Part shown: positions 26,082 to 34,656 of the stretch, piece by piece
How the letters are laid out: every line of letters starts with the position of its first letter
Numbering within the stretch: position 1 is the first letter of the stretch
Assembly: GCF_001641335.1 (NCBI RefSeq)
Contig: NZ_LVEM01000001.1
Coordinates: forward strand, 2,304,343 to 2,368,342
DNA length: 64,000 bases
Direction of reading: 5' to 3'
DNA from: Bradyrhizobium stylosanthis
GTDB lineage: Bacteria; Pseudomonadota; Alphaproteobacteria; Rhizobiales; Xanthobacteraceae
The notes under the pieces: model-generated
Seen by the model: only the letters and a program-made list of their open reading frames with translations
What the model was told of the DNA's origin: nothing
Database searches by the model: none
Program-made: the position numbers and the translations under genes

Positions 26082-27680
26082 CTACGCCGGCGCGCCCGAT
26101 TTCACGAGCTTGTAGATCACCGAATCCATCAGCGCCTGGAACGAGGCGTCGATGATGTTCGGGGATACGCCGACCGTGGTCCAGCGATCGCCGTTCTCGT
26201 CTTCGCTCTCGATCAGCACGCGTGTGACCGCGCCGGTGCCGCCGTTGAGGATACGGACGCGGTAGTCGATCAGCGTCAGCCCCTCGATATATTTCTGGTA
26301 CTTGCCGAGATCCTTGCGCAAGGCGACGTCGAGCGCGTTGACGGGGCCGTTGCCTTCGGCGGCCGAGATCAGATGCTCGCCGGCCACGTCCACCTTCACC
26401 ACCGCCAGCGCCACCGTGACGCGCTCGCCATGCGAATTGTAGCGCTGCTCGACATTGACGTCGAACTGCTCGACCTCGAAATAATGCGGCACCTTGCCGA
26501 GCGTGCGGCGCGCCAGGAGATCGAACGAGGCGTTGGCGGATTCATAGGCATAGCCCTGCGCCTCGCGCTCCTTCAGCTCCTCGACAAGACGCGTCAGTTT
26601 CGGATCGCTCTTCTCGTAGGCGATCCCGGCGCGGTCGAGCTCGGCGATGACGTTGGAGCGGCCGGCCTGGTCGGATACCAGCACCTTGCGGTGATTGCCG
26701 ACCAGCTCCGGCAGCACGTGCTCGTAGGTCTGCGGGTCCTTCAGCACGGCGGAGGCGTGGATGCCGGTCTTGGTGACGAAGGCGCTTTCGCCGACGTAAG
26801 GAGCATGCCGGTTCGGCACGCGGTTGAGCATGTCGTCGAGCGTGCGCGACACCTTCACCAGCGTCGCCAGCTTCTCCGCGGTGACGCCGATCTCGAAGGC
26901 GTCCGCAAACTCCTTCTTCAGCTTCAAGGTCGGGACCAGCGAGCAGAGATTGGCGTTGCCGCAGCGCTCGCCAAGGCCGTTCAGCGTGCCCTGGATCTGC
27001 CGCGCGCCGGCGCGCACCGCGGCGAGCGAATTGGCCACCGCCTGCTCGGTGTCGTTATGGGCGTGGATGCCGACGTGGTCGCCCGGGATGTGCTTCGTCA
27101 CCTCGGTGACGATGGCCTCGATCTCGTTCGGCATGGTGCCGCCATTGGTGTCGCACAGCACCACCCAGCGTGCGCCGGCATCAAAGGCGGCCTTGGCGCA
27201 GGCGAGTGCGAAATCGGCATCTTCCTTGTAGCCGTCAAAGAAGTGCTCGCAGTCGAGCATGACCTCGCGCCCGGCCGCCTTCGCCGCAGTGACGCTGTCG
27301 CGGATCGAGGCGAGGTTTTCCTCTTTCGTCGTCTCCAGCGCGACGCGCACCTGATAGGCCGACGACTTCGCCACGAAGCAGATCGCATCCGCCTTGGCTT
27401 CCAGAAGACCGGCGACACCGGGGTCGTTCGAGACCGAGCGCCCGGCCCGCCGCGTCATACCGAAGGCGGTGAAGCGCGCGTGCTTGAACTTCGGCTTGGC
27501 ACCGAAAAATTCGGTGTCGGTCGGGTTGGCACCTGGATAGCCGCCCTCGACATAGTCGATGCCGAGATCATCCAACATCGCGGCGATGACCTGCTTGTCT
27601 TCAAGCGTGAAATCGACGCCATTGGTCTGCGCGCCGTCGCGCAGCGTGGTGTCGAACAGATAAAGGCGCTCCCTGCTCAT
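26082..27680 (-). CDS. cimA: (R)-citramalate synthase
   Basis: The product is 532 residues from ATG 27680; the frame is open to 28037, but that region is the acetyltransferase gene. RLYLFDTTLRDGAQTNGVDF is the LeuA/CimA catalytic opening. HAHNDTEQAVANSLAAVRAG carries the metal-binding HxH motif, and GTLNGLGERCGNANLCSLVP is also conserved. The C-terminal third is the LeuA allosteric dimer domain. CimA condenses pyruvate and acetyl-CoA to citramalate, the threonine-independent route to 2-oxobutyrate and isoleucine. GVDFTLEDK rather than the 2-isopropylmalate synthase pattern supports CimA. Its start overlaps the GNAT stop as ATGA. It is the last gene of the cysS operon. Confidence 0.93.
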   Translation of the reverse strand: MSRERLYLFDTTLRDGAQTNGVDFTLEDKQVIAAMLDDLGIDYVEGGYPGANPTDTEFFGAKPKFKHARFTAFGMTRRAGRSVSNDPGVAGLLEAKADAICFVAKSSAYQVRVALETTKEENLASIRDSVTAAKAAGREVMLDCEHFFDGYKEDADFALACAKAAFDAGARWVVLCDTNGGTMPNEIEAIVTEVTKHIPGDHVGIHAHNDTEQAVANSLAAVRAGARQIQGTLNGLGERCGNANLCSLVPTLKLKKEFADAFEIGVTAEKLATLVKVSRTLDDMLNRVPNRHAPYVGESAFVTKTGIHASAVLKDPQTYEHVLPELVGNHRKVLVSDQAGRSNVIAELDRAGIAYEKSDPKLTRLVEELKEREAQGYAYESANASFDLLARRTLGKVPHYFEVEQFDVNVEQRYNSHGERVTVALAVVKVDVAGEHLISAAEGNGPVNALDVALRKDLGKYQKYIEGLTLIDYRVRILNGGTGAVTRVLIESEDENGDRWTTVGVSPNIIDASFQALMDSVIYKLVKSGAPA

Positions 27681-28168
27681 GCCGCGGCTCCGAGCGTCTT
27701 CTTCATGGTGGTGTTGGCGAGCCATTCGTCGTTGATGGTGATGCTGTTGCGCTGCTGGGCGGTGTAGCCGCGCTTGGCGAAGAAGCCTTCGGCGGTATCG
27801 CTGGCATCGACCGTCAGGCTCTTTGCGCCGCGACCGCCGGCGAGCTTCTCCAGCGCGTCGACCAGCATGCTCGCGATGCCCTGCCCGCTGACGGCCGGAT
27901 GCACGTAGAGCATGTGGATGTGATCGGCGCCGCGCAACGAGGCGAATCCGACCGGCGAGCCCTCGAGCGTCGCGATCAGTGTCAGGTCGGAGGCGAGCTG
28001 CTTGCCGAACTCCTCGTCCTCCGCCCTTTCCATCCAAGCCTGCTGCTGCGCCTCGCTGTAGTCGTCGCCGGTCAGCTGCTCGATGCTGGCGGCGAAGATC
28101 GCGGCGAGCACGGGCACGTCATCAGGCAGGAACGGCCGCAGGCCGGGCTTTGGCAAAGTCTGTCCCAT
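27677..28168 (-). CDS. GNAT-family N-acetyltransferase
   Basis: The product is 163 residues. LRPFLPDDVPVLAAIFAASI opens the fold, HIHMLYVHPAVSGQGIASML holds the acetyl-CoA-binding Q-x-x-G-x-G/A loop, and SLTVDASDTAEGFFAKRGYT is the C-terminal substrate half. The frame is open to 28549, inside cysS, but ATG 28168 gives the normal length and lies 5 bases after the stop of the 37-residue peptide gene. Its stop overlaps the cimA start. The acceptor substrate is unknown; its place between cysS and cimA suggests no obvious one. Confidence 0.88.
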   Translation of the reverse strand: MGQTLPKPGLRPFLPDDVPVLAAIFAASIEQLTGDDYSEAQQQAWMERAEDEEFGKQLASDLTLIATLEGSPVGFASLRGADHIHMLYVHPAVSGQGIASMLVDALEKLAGGRGAKSLTVDASDTAEGFFAKRGYTAQQRNSITINDEWLANTTMKKTLGAAA

Positions 28169-28173
28169 CGTCT

Positions 28174-28287
28174 TCACCACATCCCATAGAGTTTGAGCAC
28201 GATCGCCACCGCGGCGCCGAGCAGCACGATCTTCAGCGCGATGTAATAGAGCCAGTGCCGCGGGAACGGCGTGTCGGGCCGCTTCAT
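28174..28287 (-). CDS. 37-residue single-helix membrane peptide
   Basis: The frame encodes [20 protein letters not shown] and then [17 protein letters not shown], 37 residues: a basic N-terminus and one membrane helix of about 22 residues. Its ATG overlaps the cysS stop as ATGA, GGAGG lies 7 bases upstream, and its TGA is 5 bases before the GNAT start. These signals make translation very likely despite the size. Orientation with the basic end in the cytoplasm is expected. I do not recognise a family; it could bind or regulate a larger membrane protein, but nothing shows this. Confidence 0.8.
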   Translation of the reverse strand: MKRPDTPFPRHWLYYIALKIVLLGAAVAIVLKLYGMW

Positions 28288-29663
28288 CGCGAAACCTCCC
28301 AGGTCGTCCCCTCCTTGGAGTCCTTGATCGCAACGCCCATCGCGGCGAGCAGATCGCGGATGCGATCGGACTCCTTGAAGTCTTTCCGCGCGCGCGCAGC
28401 TGTCCGCTCCGCAAGCAGGCGCTCAACCTCCCCGGCATCGACCCCGCTCGCCTGCTGCTTGCGCCCTTCCCACTGCGCCGCGGTCTCCGACAGGAAGCCG
28501 AGCAGCCGCAACGAACCGGACAATGCAGCGGCATCGCCGCGCAAGCCATGCAGCGCCGCGATCGCCAGCGGCGTATTGAGATCGTCGAGCAGCGGCTCGA
28601 CCACCGACGCAGCGGGGCTGGCCGGCGCGACGTCGGCCGCGGTGCGATACCAGTCGTCGAGCGTCTTGGCGCTCTCCTCCAGCGACTTCATGGTCCAGTC
28701 GATCGGCGAGCGGTAATGCGTCTTCAGCATGTTGAGACGCAGTACCTCGCCCGGCCAGTCCTCGAGCAACTCGTGGATGGTGATGAAGTTGCCGAGCGAC
28801 TTCGACATCTTCTCGCTCTCGACCTGCAGGAAGCCGTTGTGCATCCAGTAGTTCGCCATACGCTCTTGGTGGAAGGCGCAGCAAGTCTGCGCGACCTCGT
28901 TCTCGTGATGCGGAAACACGAGATCGATACCGCCGCCATGGATGTCGAAATGTTCGCCGAGATGCTTCCAGGCCATCGCCGAGCACTCGATGTGCCAGCC
29001 TGGACGGCCCTCGGCCTTGATGCCGGCCGGCGACGGCCACGACGGCTCGCCCGGCTTGGACGGCTTCCACAGCACGAAGTCGGTGTTGCCCTTCTTGTAG
29101 GGCGCGACATCGACGCGGGCACCGGCGACCATCTCGTCCAGCGAACGGTTGGACAGCGCGCCATAGCGCGGCAGCCCGTCATTGGCCGCGTTCATCGCCT
29201 GCGGCGAGAACAGCACGTGGTCCTCGGCGGCGTAGGCAAAGCCGCCTTTGATCAGCCGCTCGATGATCTCGCGCATCTCGACGATGTGCTCGGTCGCACG
29301 CGGCTCGACGCTTGGCCTGAGCGCACCGAGCGCATCGACATCGGCGTGAAACTGCTTGCCGGTCTGCTCGGTCACTTTCCGGATCGCCTCGTTCAATGGC
29401 AGACCGGGAAAGTCGCGCGCGGCGCGGTCGTTGATCTTGTCGTCGACGTCGGTGATGTTGCGGACATATTTGACGTGCGCCTCGCCGTAAGCGTGGCGCA
29501 GCAGCCGAAACAGCACGTCGAACACGATCACCGGCCGCGCATTGCCGATATGGGCGAAGTCGTAGACGGTCGGTCCGCAGACATACATGCGGACGTTGTT
29601 CGCATCGAGCGGCACGAAGGTGCGCTTGTCCCGGCTCAGCGTATCGTAGAGGCGTAATTCCAT
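28284..29663 (-). CDS. cysS: Cysteinyl-tRNA synthetase
   Basis: The product is 459 residues, a class I aminoacyl-tRNA synthetase. [19 protein letters not shown] contains the zinc ligand Cys 29 and the HIGN motif. [15 protein letters not shown] and [15 protein letters not shown] supply the other zinc ligands, and [11 protein letters not shown] is the KMSKS loop. It charges tRNA-Cys in the cytoplasm. The length agrees with family members. It is the first gene of a tightly packed operon with the 37-residue peptide, GNAT and cimA genes. The 283 bases upstream hold its promoter; CTCAA-tgtg-TTTGAG near 29702 is the only dyad seen there. Confidence 0.97.
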   Translation of the reverse strand: MELRLYDTLSRDKRTFVPLDANNVRMYVCGPTVYDFAHIGNARPVIVFDVLFRLLRHAYGEAHVKYVRNITDVDDKINDRAARDFPGLPLNEAIRKVTEQTGKQFHADVDALGALRPSVEPRATEHIVEMREIIERLIKGGFAYAAEDHVLFSPQAMNAANDGLPRYGALSNRSLDEMVAGARVDVAPYKKGNTDFVLWKPSKPGEPSWPSPAGIKAEGRPGWHIECSAMAWKHLGEHFDIHGGGIDLVFPHHENEVAQTCCAFHQERMANYWMHNGFLQVESEKMSKSLGNFITIHELLEDWPGEVLRLNMLKTHYRSPIDWTMKSLEESAKTLDDWYRTAADVAPASPAASVVEPLLDDLNTPLAIAALHGLRGDAAALSGSLRLLGFLSETAAQWEGRKQQASGVDAGEVERLLAERTAARARKDFKESDRIRDLLAAMGVAIKDSKEGTTWEVSR

Positions 29664-29946
29664 ATGGATACCCGTCGGCTGTTGGCCGGGCGTCCAGTGC
29701 TCTCAATGTGTTTGAGAAAAGACGGCTCCAGCCAGCGAATCGCTAGCTCGTAATCTCGCAAATGATGCAAATGGCGAGGAGACCGTTCATGCGGGAACAT
29801 ATGGGCTATGAGGCCGCCTTCCGTCAAGGGAGCCGCGAAAATGCCGCCTTCTGCCCGCAATGCGCTCGCGCCCGCCGCAATGGTTCCATTCTCCTTAACC
29901 TTTTGAGTTTATTGAGATGCGGGCGGTTTCCAGCCCCCGGTGCCCC

Positions 29947-30252
29947 ATGCGATCCCTGTTCGCGCTCGTCCTTTGCGGCTCGATTGCCGCGTCATCCGTC
30001 GCCTTTGCCGAGACGCGTGTCTTCATCATCGCCAACCAGGCGGATGGCTACGGTGTCGACCAGTGCCTGGCCAAAGGCGACAAATGCGGGGCACAGGTCG
30101 CGCGGACCTATTGCCAGTCACGGGATTTTGCCCAGGCTTCGGCCTATCGGCGGGTCGATCCCGACGAAATTACCGGCTCTGTCCCCAAAACCGGCGCAAA
30201 CTGCTCCCATGGCCATTGCAACGAATATGTCGCAATCACCTGTCAGCGCTGA
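29947..30252 (+). CDS. Small secreted Cys-containing hypothetical protein
   Basis: The product is 101 residues from ATG 29947. MRSLFALVLCGSIAASSVAF is a signal peptide with cleavage expected after AFA. The mature part (about 80 residues) has six Cys (around GVDQCLAKGDKCGAQ, TYCQSRDF, GANCSHGHCNEYVAITCQR), suggesting disulfides in the periplasm. An ATG ten codons upstream (29917) is possible; neither start has a strong Shine-Dalgarno sequence, and the later one gives the more usual signal peptide. I do not recognise a named family. Confidence 0.75.
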   Translation: MRSLFALVLCGSIAASSVAFAETRVFIIANQADGYGVDQCLAKGDKCGAQVARTYCQSRDFAQASAYRRVDPDEITGSVPKTGANCSHGHCNEYVAITCQR

Positions 30253-30382
30253 ATTCCCTCGGCGCTGGCGGACCTTAGGACCAGTCTTCGGCCCCTGAAA
30301 CGACGTGACGATGCCGCAGGAAGCGGCTATTGGGTGGGCGCGCTTCGGCCCCCAAATCACGCTGGGCCGTGACCTCGCTAGA

Positions 30383-31576
30383 ATGGCGGATATGCCTGAA
30401 TTTTTGTCCCTCTCCCGTGCCCGCTCCTTCCTTGCCTGCACCGTGCTCCTCGGCACCGTCGTGCTCGCCAATGGCGCTTTCGCGCAGGCCGGACCGCCCG
30501 GCCCGCCGCCTCAGCCGGGCCAGAACGGGCTTGGTCCCAATCCGATGTGCGTGCGGCTAGAAGGCCAGCTCGCCGCGCTCGATCGCGGCGGCGGCGGTGG
30601 CGACCCCGCGCGCGAAGAGCAGATCCGCCGTTATCAGGACTCCCAGGCCAAGCAGCAGGCCGAGCTCGATCGCGTCACCATGCAGGCCAAGCGCATGGGC
30701 TGCGATTCCTCCGGCTTCTTCTCGCTGTTCAACGGCCAGTCGGCGCAGTGCGGTCCGGTCAACACCCAGATCCAGCAGATGCGCGCCAATCTGGATCAGA
30801 TCACCGGCAATCTCGAGCGCCTGCGCAGCGCAGGCGGCGCCAGCCCCGAGCGCGACAACCAGCGCCGCTCGGTGCTGATGGCGCTGGCGCAGAACGGTTG
30901 CGGCCCGCAATACGCCAACGCGGCGCAGTCGCAGGGCGGCGGCAATTTCCTGAGCAACCTGTTCGGCGGCAACAATCCGAACAACCCGAACAATCCGCAA
31001 GGCGTGCCGCCCTCCGACCTCGGTCCGCAATCCGGCACCTTCCGCACCGTGTGCGTGCGCACCTGCGACGGCGCCTATTTCCCGATCTCGTTCGCGACCG
31101 TGCCGGCGCGCTTCCCCGACGACGAGAAGACCTGCAAGGCGCTGTGCCCGGCCGCCGAGGCCGTGCTCTACACCCACCGCAATCCCGGCGAGGACATGAA
31201 CTCCGCCGTCTCGGTCGGCGGCCAGCCCTACACGGCGCTGCCGACGGCGTTCAAATTCCGCAGCGAGTTCAACCCGTCCTGCTCCTGCAAGGCGGCCGGA
31301 CAGACCTGGGCCGATGCGCTGAAATCGGCCGACGACAAGGCTGCAGTCGAGCAGCAGGGTGACATCATCGTCACCGAGGAGAGCGCCAGGAAGATGCAGC
31401 AGCAGCGCCTCAACAAGGGCGCGCCGCAGCCTGCCAACGCCAAGAAGGGCGCAGCGCCGACGACGGCCACCGCACCCGCTGCGACCCCGCCGGCCGATCC
31501 AGCCCCCGCGACCTCGTCGGAGAACAAGCCGATCCGCTCCGTCGGCCCGACGTTCCTGCCGCAGCAGCAGAAGTAA
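30383..31576 (+). CDS. DUF2865-type secreted protein
   Basis: The product is 397 residues. A signal peptide (ARSFLACTVLLGTVVLANGAF, cut after FAQA) precedes a Pro/Gly stretch. Residues about 50-160 look helical and Gln-rich. The DUF2865 core is TFRTVCVRTCDGAYFPISFA, DDEKTCKALCPAAEAVLY and SEFNPSCSCKAAG, with paired Cys. The C-terminus is a disordered Ala/Pro tail ending LPQQQK. Function is unknown; the family is typical of Hyphomicrobiales. Starts at 30383 or 30392 are both plausible. The last codons are part of a 160-bp direct repeat that reappears at 32326, beyond the Imm5-like gene. Confidence 0.85.
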   Translation: MADMPEFLSLSRARSFLACTVLLGTVVLANGAFAQAGPPGPPPQPGQNGLGPNPMCVRLEGQLAALDRGGGGGDPAREEQIRRYQDSQAKQQAELDRVTMQAKRMGCDSSGFFSLFNGQSAQCGPVNTQIQQMRANLDQITGNLERLRSAGGASPERDNQRRSVLMALAQNGCGPQYANAAQSQGGGNFLSNLFGGNNPNNPNNPQGVPPSDLGPQSGTFRTVCVRTCDGAYFPISFATVPARFPDDEKTCKALCPAAEAVLYTHRNPGEDMNSAVSVGGQPYTALPTAFKFRSEFNPSCSCKAAGQTWADALKSADDKAAVEQQGDIIVTEESARKMQQQRLNKGAPQPANAKKGAAPTTATAPAATPPADPAPATSSENKPIRSVGPTFLPQQQK

Positions 31577-31718
31577 GCACCCACGAACTCAGCCGTCATA
31601 CCCCGCGAAGGCGGGGTATCCAGTAGTCCGCGGCGACAACTGGTTTTCACGATGTCCGCCGCGGAGTACTGGATCATCCGCCCCAGTGCGCAATTGCGCA
31701 CAAGGCGGATGATGACAG
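31557..31718 (+). repeat. Direct repeat: DUF2865 gene tail plus family A palindrome, copy 1
   Basis: It begins in the last codons of the DUF2865 gene (tgccgcagcagcagaagtaa) and runs through the spacer and a palindrome (ccccgcgaaggcggggtatcc, ccgccgcggagtactggatc, ggcggatgatgacagcg). The same order recurs at 32326-32467 with scattered differences. The palindrome part alone is 31594-31718 and is the third family A copy. Confidence 0.85.
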
Positions 31719-31752
31719 CGCCGTAGGCGGCGAGGCCGCTCGTCCACTCCGC

Positions 31753-32286
31753 TTACGACGGCTCGCCGCGTAGCCTCCGGTCGATTGTACGCATGAGTTC
31801 GCCAACCCGGCCGCCACCGGACGGTGCGAGCGGGTAGCGACGCAGGACCTCAACGAGCCCAGGGGTTGCACGCTGAAGCGCGCGCTCAAGATAGTCGGCA
31901 CCGCCACCGGGGACATCACCCGCTGCAAGTTCGACGGCCCGCGCAGCGTGGGCAGCGGCGCCAAGAATATGCCTGACCTGCGTTGAACGCGCCAAAGGAT
32001 GAAGATAGGCCGCAGACGAGGCACTCATCGCCGCCCGCGCGACCTGGCTTGCCGCGGCATCTTCGGCTTCCTTTGCCGCCCTCAGCGCAGCCCAGGCTGC
32101 ATCGCGCAAGGCCTTCCCCCGCTTGCCTCCGCACGCGAAGGTTCGCGCGGCTTCGACTGCGTCGCGCGGACGAAAATCCTCAGGGCGGGATCGTTCGAAG
32201 ATCTCCAGCACCTCCGCGGCATTTTCCGCCGCGTACGCCGCGACCACACGGATGTCCTCCATGTCCAGTGCGATCTCGTCTGCCAT
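31753..32286 (-). CDS. Imm5-like putative immunity protein
   Basis: The product is 177 residues, almost entirely helical and Ala-rich. DIRVVAAYAAENAAEVLEIF, RPRDAVEAARTFACGG and YLHPLARSTQVRHILGAAAH match the pattern of the Imm5-like family, predicted immunity proteins of polymorphic toxin systems. The start ATG 32286 (MADEIALDMED) is chosen because the upstream 23 codons have no homology-like content. It is on the opposite strand to the DUF2865 gene, and no toxin gene is adjacent. It is flanked on both sides by copies of a direct repeat. Family assignment is from memory of the helical motif pattern. Confidence 0.7.
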   Translation of the reverse strand: MADEIALDMEDIRVVAAYAAENAAEVLEIFERSRPEDFRPRDAVEAARTFACGGKRGKALRDAAWAALRAAKEAEDAAASQVARAAMSASSAAYLHPLARSTQVRHILGAAAHAARAVELAAGDVPGGGADYLERALQRATPGLVEVLRRYPLAPSGGGRVGELMRTIDRRLRGEPS

Positions 32287-32325
32287 GCTCCGCCCGCCCG
32301 ACACCAACAGCCGACTACGCCTATG

Positions 32326-32467
32326 TGCCGCAGCAGCAGAAGTAAGCAACCACAAACTCAGCTGTCATGCCCGCGAAGGCGGGGCATCCAGCACTCCGCG
32401 GCGGGGATTGGTTCCGACAATGTCCGCCGCGGAGTACTGGATCATCCGCCTGCGCGGATGATGACAG
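32326..32467 (+). repeat. Direct repeat: DUF2865 gene tail plus family A palindrome, copy 2
   Basis: tgccgcagcagcagaagtaag is identical to the 3' end of the DUF2865 gene and is followed by the same spacer (aaccacaaactcagctgtcat versus cacccacgaactcagccgtcat) and palindrome. The frame just before it reads ADYAYVPQQQK then stop, as if it were the tail of another version of that gene. The palindrome part is 32363-32467. Confidence 0.85.
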
Positions 32468-32514
32468 CGTTCTGTGTGGCGAGAGCGTCCGTCACACGAG
32501 CTTGCGCTTGAGAC

Positions 32515-34272
32515 TCACCCCTCGAATGCGTCGATCGAGGCCCGGCTGCCGCGCGACACCAGCGTCTCGTCTGCCACCGGCAGCTTCTCGCCCTTGTCGC
32601 GAAAGCGGTTGGTGATGGGATAGCGGCGGTCGCGGCCGAAATTCCTGGCCGTCACCTTCACGCCGGGCGCGGCCTGACGGCGCTTGTATTCGGCGACGTT
32701 GAGCAGATGGTCGATGCGGGTGACGGTGTCGCGCTCGAAGCCGGCGGCGATGATCGCCTCGAGCGGCTCCTCGCGTTCGATCAGCCCTTCGAGGATGGCG
32801 TCGAGCACGTCGTAAGGCGGCAGCGAATCCTGATCGGTCTGGTTCTCGCGCAGCTCCGCCGTCGGCGGGCGCGTGATGATATCGGGCGGGATCACTTCGC
32901 CTGCGGGGCCGAGCGCGCCATCCGGCTTCCAGCCATTGCGCAGAGTCGACAGGCGAAACACCTGCGTCTTGTAGATATCCTTGATCGGGTTGAAGCCGCC
33001 GTTCATGTCGCCGTAGAGCGTGGCATAGCCGACCGACATCTCCGACTTGTTGCCTGTGGTCACCACCATCAGGCCGGTCTTGTTGGAGATCGCCATCAGC
33101 AGCGTGCCGCGGGTGCGGGCCTGGAGGTTCTCCTCGGTGATATCAGGCGGCAGGTTCTTGAAGAGGCCCGACAGGATCGTCTCGAAGCCGGTCACGGCTT
33201 CGGCGATCGGCAGCACCTCGTAGCGGATGCCGAGATGGCCGGCGAGCTCGCCGGCATCGGCGATCGAGTGCGCGGCCGTGTAGCGATAGGGCAGCATCAC
33301 GCCATGCACCTGGTCGGCGCCGAGCGCGTCCACGGCGATCGCGGCGCAAAGCGCGGAATCGATGCCGCCGGAGATGCCGAGCAGCACGCCGGGAAAGCCG
33401 TTCTTGCCGACATAGTCGCGCAGGCCCAGCACGCAGGCGGCGTAGTCGGCCTTGTCACCCTCGAGCTGCTCCGCGGTCGGCCCCGCGCAGCGCCAGTCGT
33501 CGCCATTCCTGGTGAAGCGTAGCGTCGTGATACTCTCCTCGAACGCCGGCAATTGCGCTGCGAGCGACAAATCGCCGTTGAGCGCGAACGAGGCGCCGTC
33601 GAACACCAGCTCGTCCTGACCGCAGACCTGATTGAGATAGACCAGCGGCAAGCCGCTCTCGGTCACGCGCGCGACCGCGACCGACAGGCGCACGTCACTC
33701 TTGTCGCGGGCGTAGGGCGAGCCGTTCGGCACCAGGATGATCTCGGCGCCGGTCTCGGCCAGCGTCTCGACCACGTTCTCGTAGTCCTCGGACTCTTCCA
33801 GCCAGATGTCCTCGCAGATCGGCACGCCGATCCGAACGCCGCGCACGGTCACGGGGCCTGCGGCGGGGCCGCGCGAAAACAGCCGCTTCTCGTCGAACAC
33901 GCCGTAGTTCGGCAGATTGCACTTGAACCGCAACGCCGCGATGCGGCCGCCATCGAGCAGCGCGCAGGCATTGTAGAGCCTGCCCTCCTCGACCCAGGGC
34001 GTGCCGACCAGCATCGCCGGCCCGCCACCGGCGGTCTCGCGCGCGAGGCTTTCGATGGCCGCGCGGCAGGCGGCCTGGAAGGCCGGCTTCTGCACCAGAT
34101 CTTCCGGCGGATAGCCAGCGATGAACAATTCCGGAAACAGCACGAGATCGGCGCCGTCGGCAGCGGCTCGCGCGCGGGCCGCGCGCACCTTGGCGGCATT
34201 CCCCTCGATATCGCCCATGGTCGGATTGAGCTGGGCGAGCGTGACCGCGAATGCGTTGAGACGTTCGGTCAT
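32515..34272 (-). CDS. nadE: Glutamine-dependent NAD+ synthetase
   Basis: The product is 585 residues. The N-terminal nitrilase-type glutaminase domain (1-270) has the triad Glu 48 (LVLFPELF), Lys 117 (RFKCNLPNYG) and Cys 153 (VPICEDIW). The C-terminal NAD synthase domain has the P-loop LGISGGIDSALCAA and RTRGTLLMAISNKTGLMVV with GNKSEMSVGYATLYGDMNGG. It amidates nicotinic acid adenine dinucleotide using glutamine-derived ammonia and ATP. It is probably cotranscribed with dgkA (26-base gap) and the DAHP synthase gene. Confidence 0.95.
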   Translation of the reverse strand: MTERLNAFAVTLAQLNPTMGDIEGNAAKVRAARARAAADGADLVLFPELFIAGYPPEDLVQKPAFQAACRAAIESLARETAGGGPAMLVGTPWVEEGRLYNACALLDGGRIAALRFKCNLPNYGVFDEKRLFSRGPAAGPVTVRGVRIGVPICEDIWLEESEDYENVVETLAETGAEIILVPNGSPYARDKSDVRLSVAVARVTESGLPLVYLNQVCGQDELVFDGASFALNGDLSLAAQLPAFEESITTLRFTRNGDDWRCAGPTAEQLEGDKADYAACVLGLRDYVGKNGFPGVLLGISGGIDSALCAAIAVDALGADQVHGVMLPYRYTAAHSIADAGELAGHLGIRYEVLPIAEAVTGFETILSGLFKNLPPDITEENLQARTRGTLLMAISNKTGLMVVTTGNKSEMSVGYATLYGDMNGGFNPIKDIYKTQVFRLSTLRNGWKPDGALGPAGEVIPPDIITRPPTAELRENQTDQDSLPPYDVLDAILEGLIEREEPLEAIIAAGFERDTVTRIDHLLNVAEYKRRQAAPGVKVTARNFGRDRRYPITNRFRDKGEKLPVADETLVSRGSRASIDAFEG

Positions 34273-34298
34273 GGCCGCCCCTTATCCGCTTCCAATGG

Positions 34299-34652
34299 CT
34301 AGACGAAACCCAACCGCTCGACGATGGCAAAGATCCAGAACGCGCCCGCCATCAGCAGCGCAACGCCGACGGCAGCCGAGCCCATGTCCTTGACGCGGCC
34401 GATCTGCTTGTCGTGGTCCATGGTCAGGCGGTCGGCGAGCTTCTCGATCGCGGTGTTGAGCAGCTCGACCGTCAGCACGAACGCGACCGCGCAGACCAGT
34501 TCGACCGCGCGCATCGCGGTCGCGGCGATCAGCCAGGCGGCCGGCACCGAGAGGATGAGCGCAAAAATCTCCTCACGGACCGCCTGCTCCGACCGGAACG
34601 CAAAGGCCAGACCGTTACGGGAATTGATCGTGGCCTTCCAAATCCGCAGCAA
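34299..34652 (-). CDS. dgkA: Diacylglycerol kinase (prokaryotic DgkA type)
   Basis: The product is 117 residues from a TTG at 34652. The open frame runs on inside the upstream gene, but family members begin just before LRIWKATINSRNGLAFAFRS, and the TTG lies 4 bases after the upstream stop. Three membrane helices follow an amphipathic N-terminus. The catalytic signature ELLNTAIEKLADRL is complete. It phosphorylates diacylglycerol released by periplasmic glucan or lipid modification, returning it to phospholipid synthesis. It lies between the DAHP synthase and nadE genes on the same strand. Confidence 0.9.
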   Translation of the reverse strand: MLRIWKATINSRNGLAFAFRSEQAVREEIFALILSVPAAWLIAATAMRAVELVCAVAFVLTVELLNTAIEKLADRLTMDHDKQIGRVKDMGSAAVGVALLMAGAFWIFAIVERLGFV

Positions 34653-34656
34653 GGTG

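Noticed and set aside
26082..28037. Extended 651-codon version of cimA
   Set aside because: The extra 119 codons overlap the GNAT gene in another frame and have no homology-like content; ATG 27680 with an ATGA junction is a better start.
31983..32345. 120-codon plus-strand frame ending YAYVPQQQK
   Set aside because: Most of it is antisense to the Imm5-like gene; only its last codons, matching the DUF2865 tail, are informative and are reported as a repeat.
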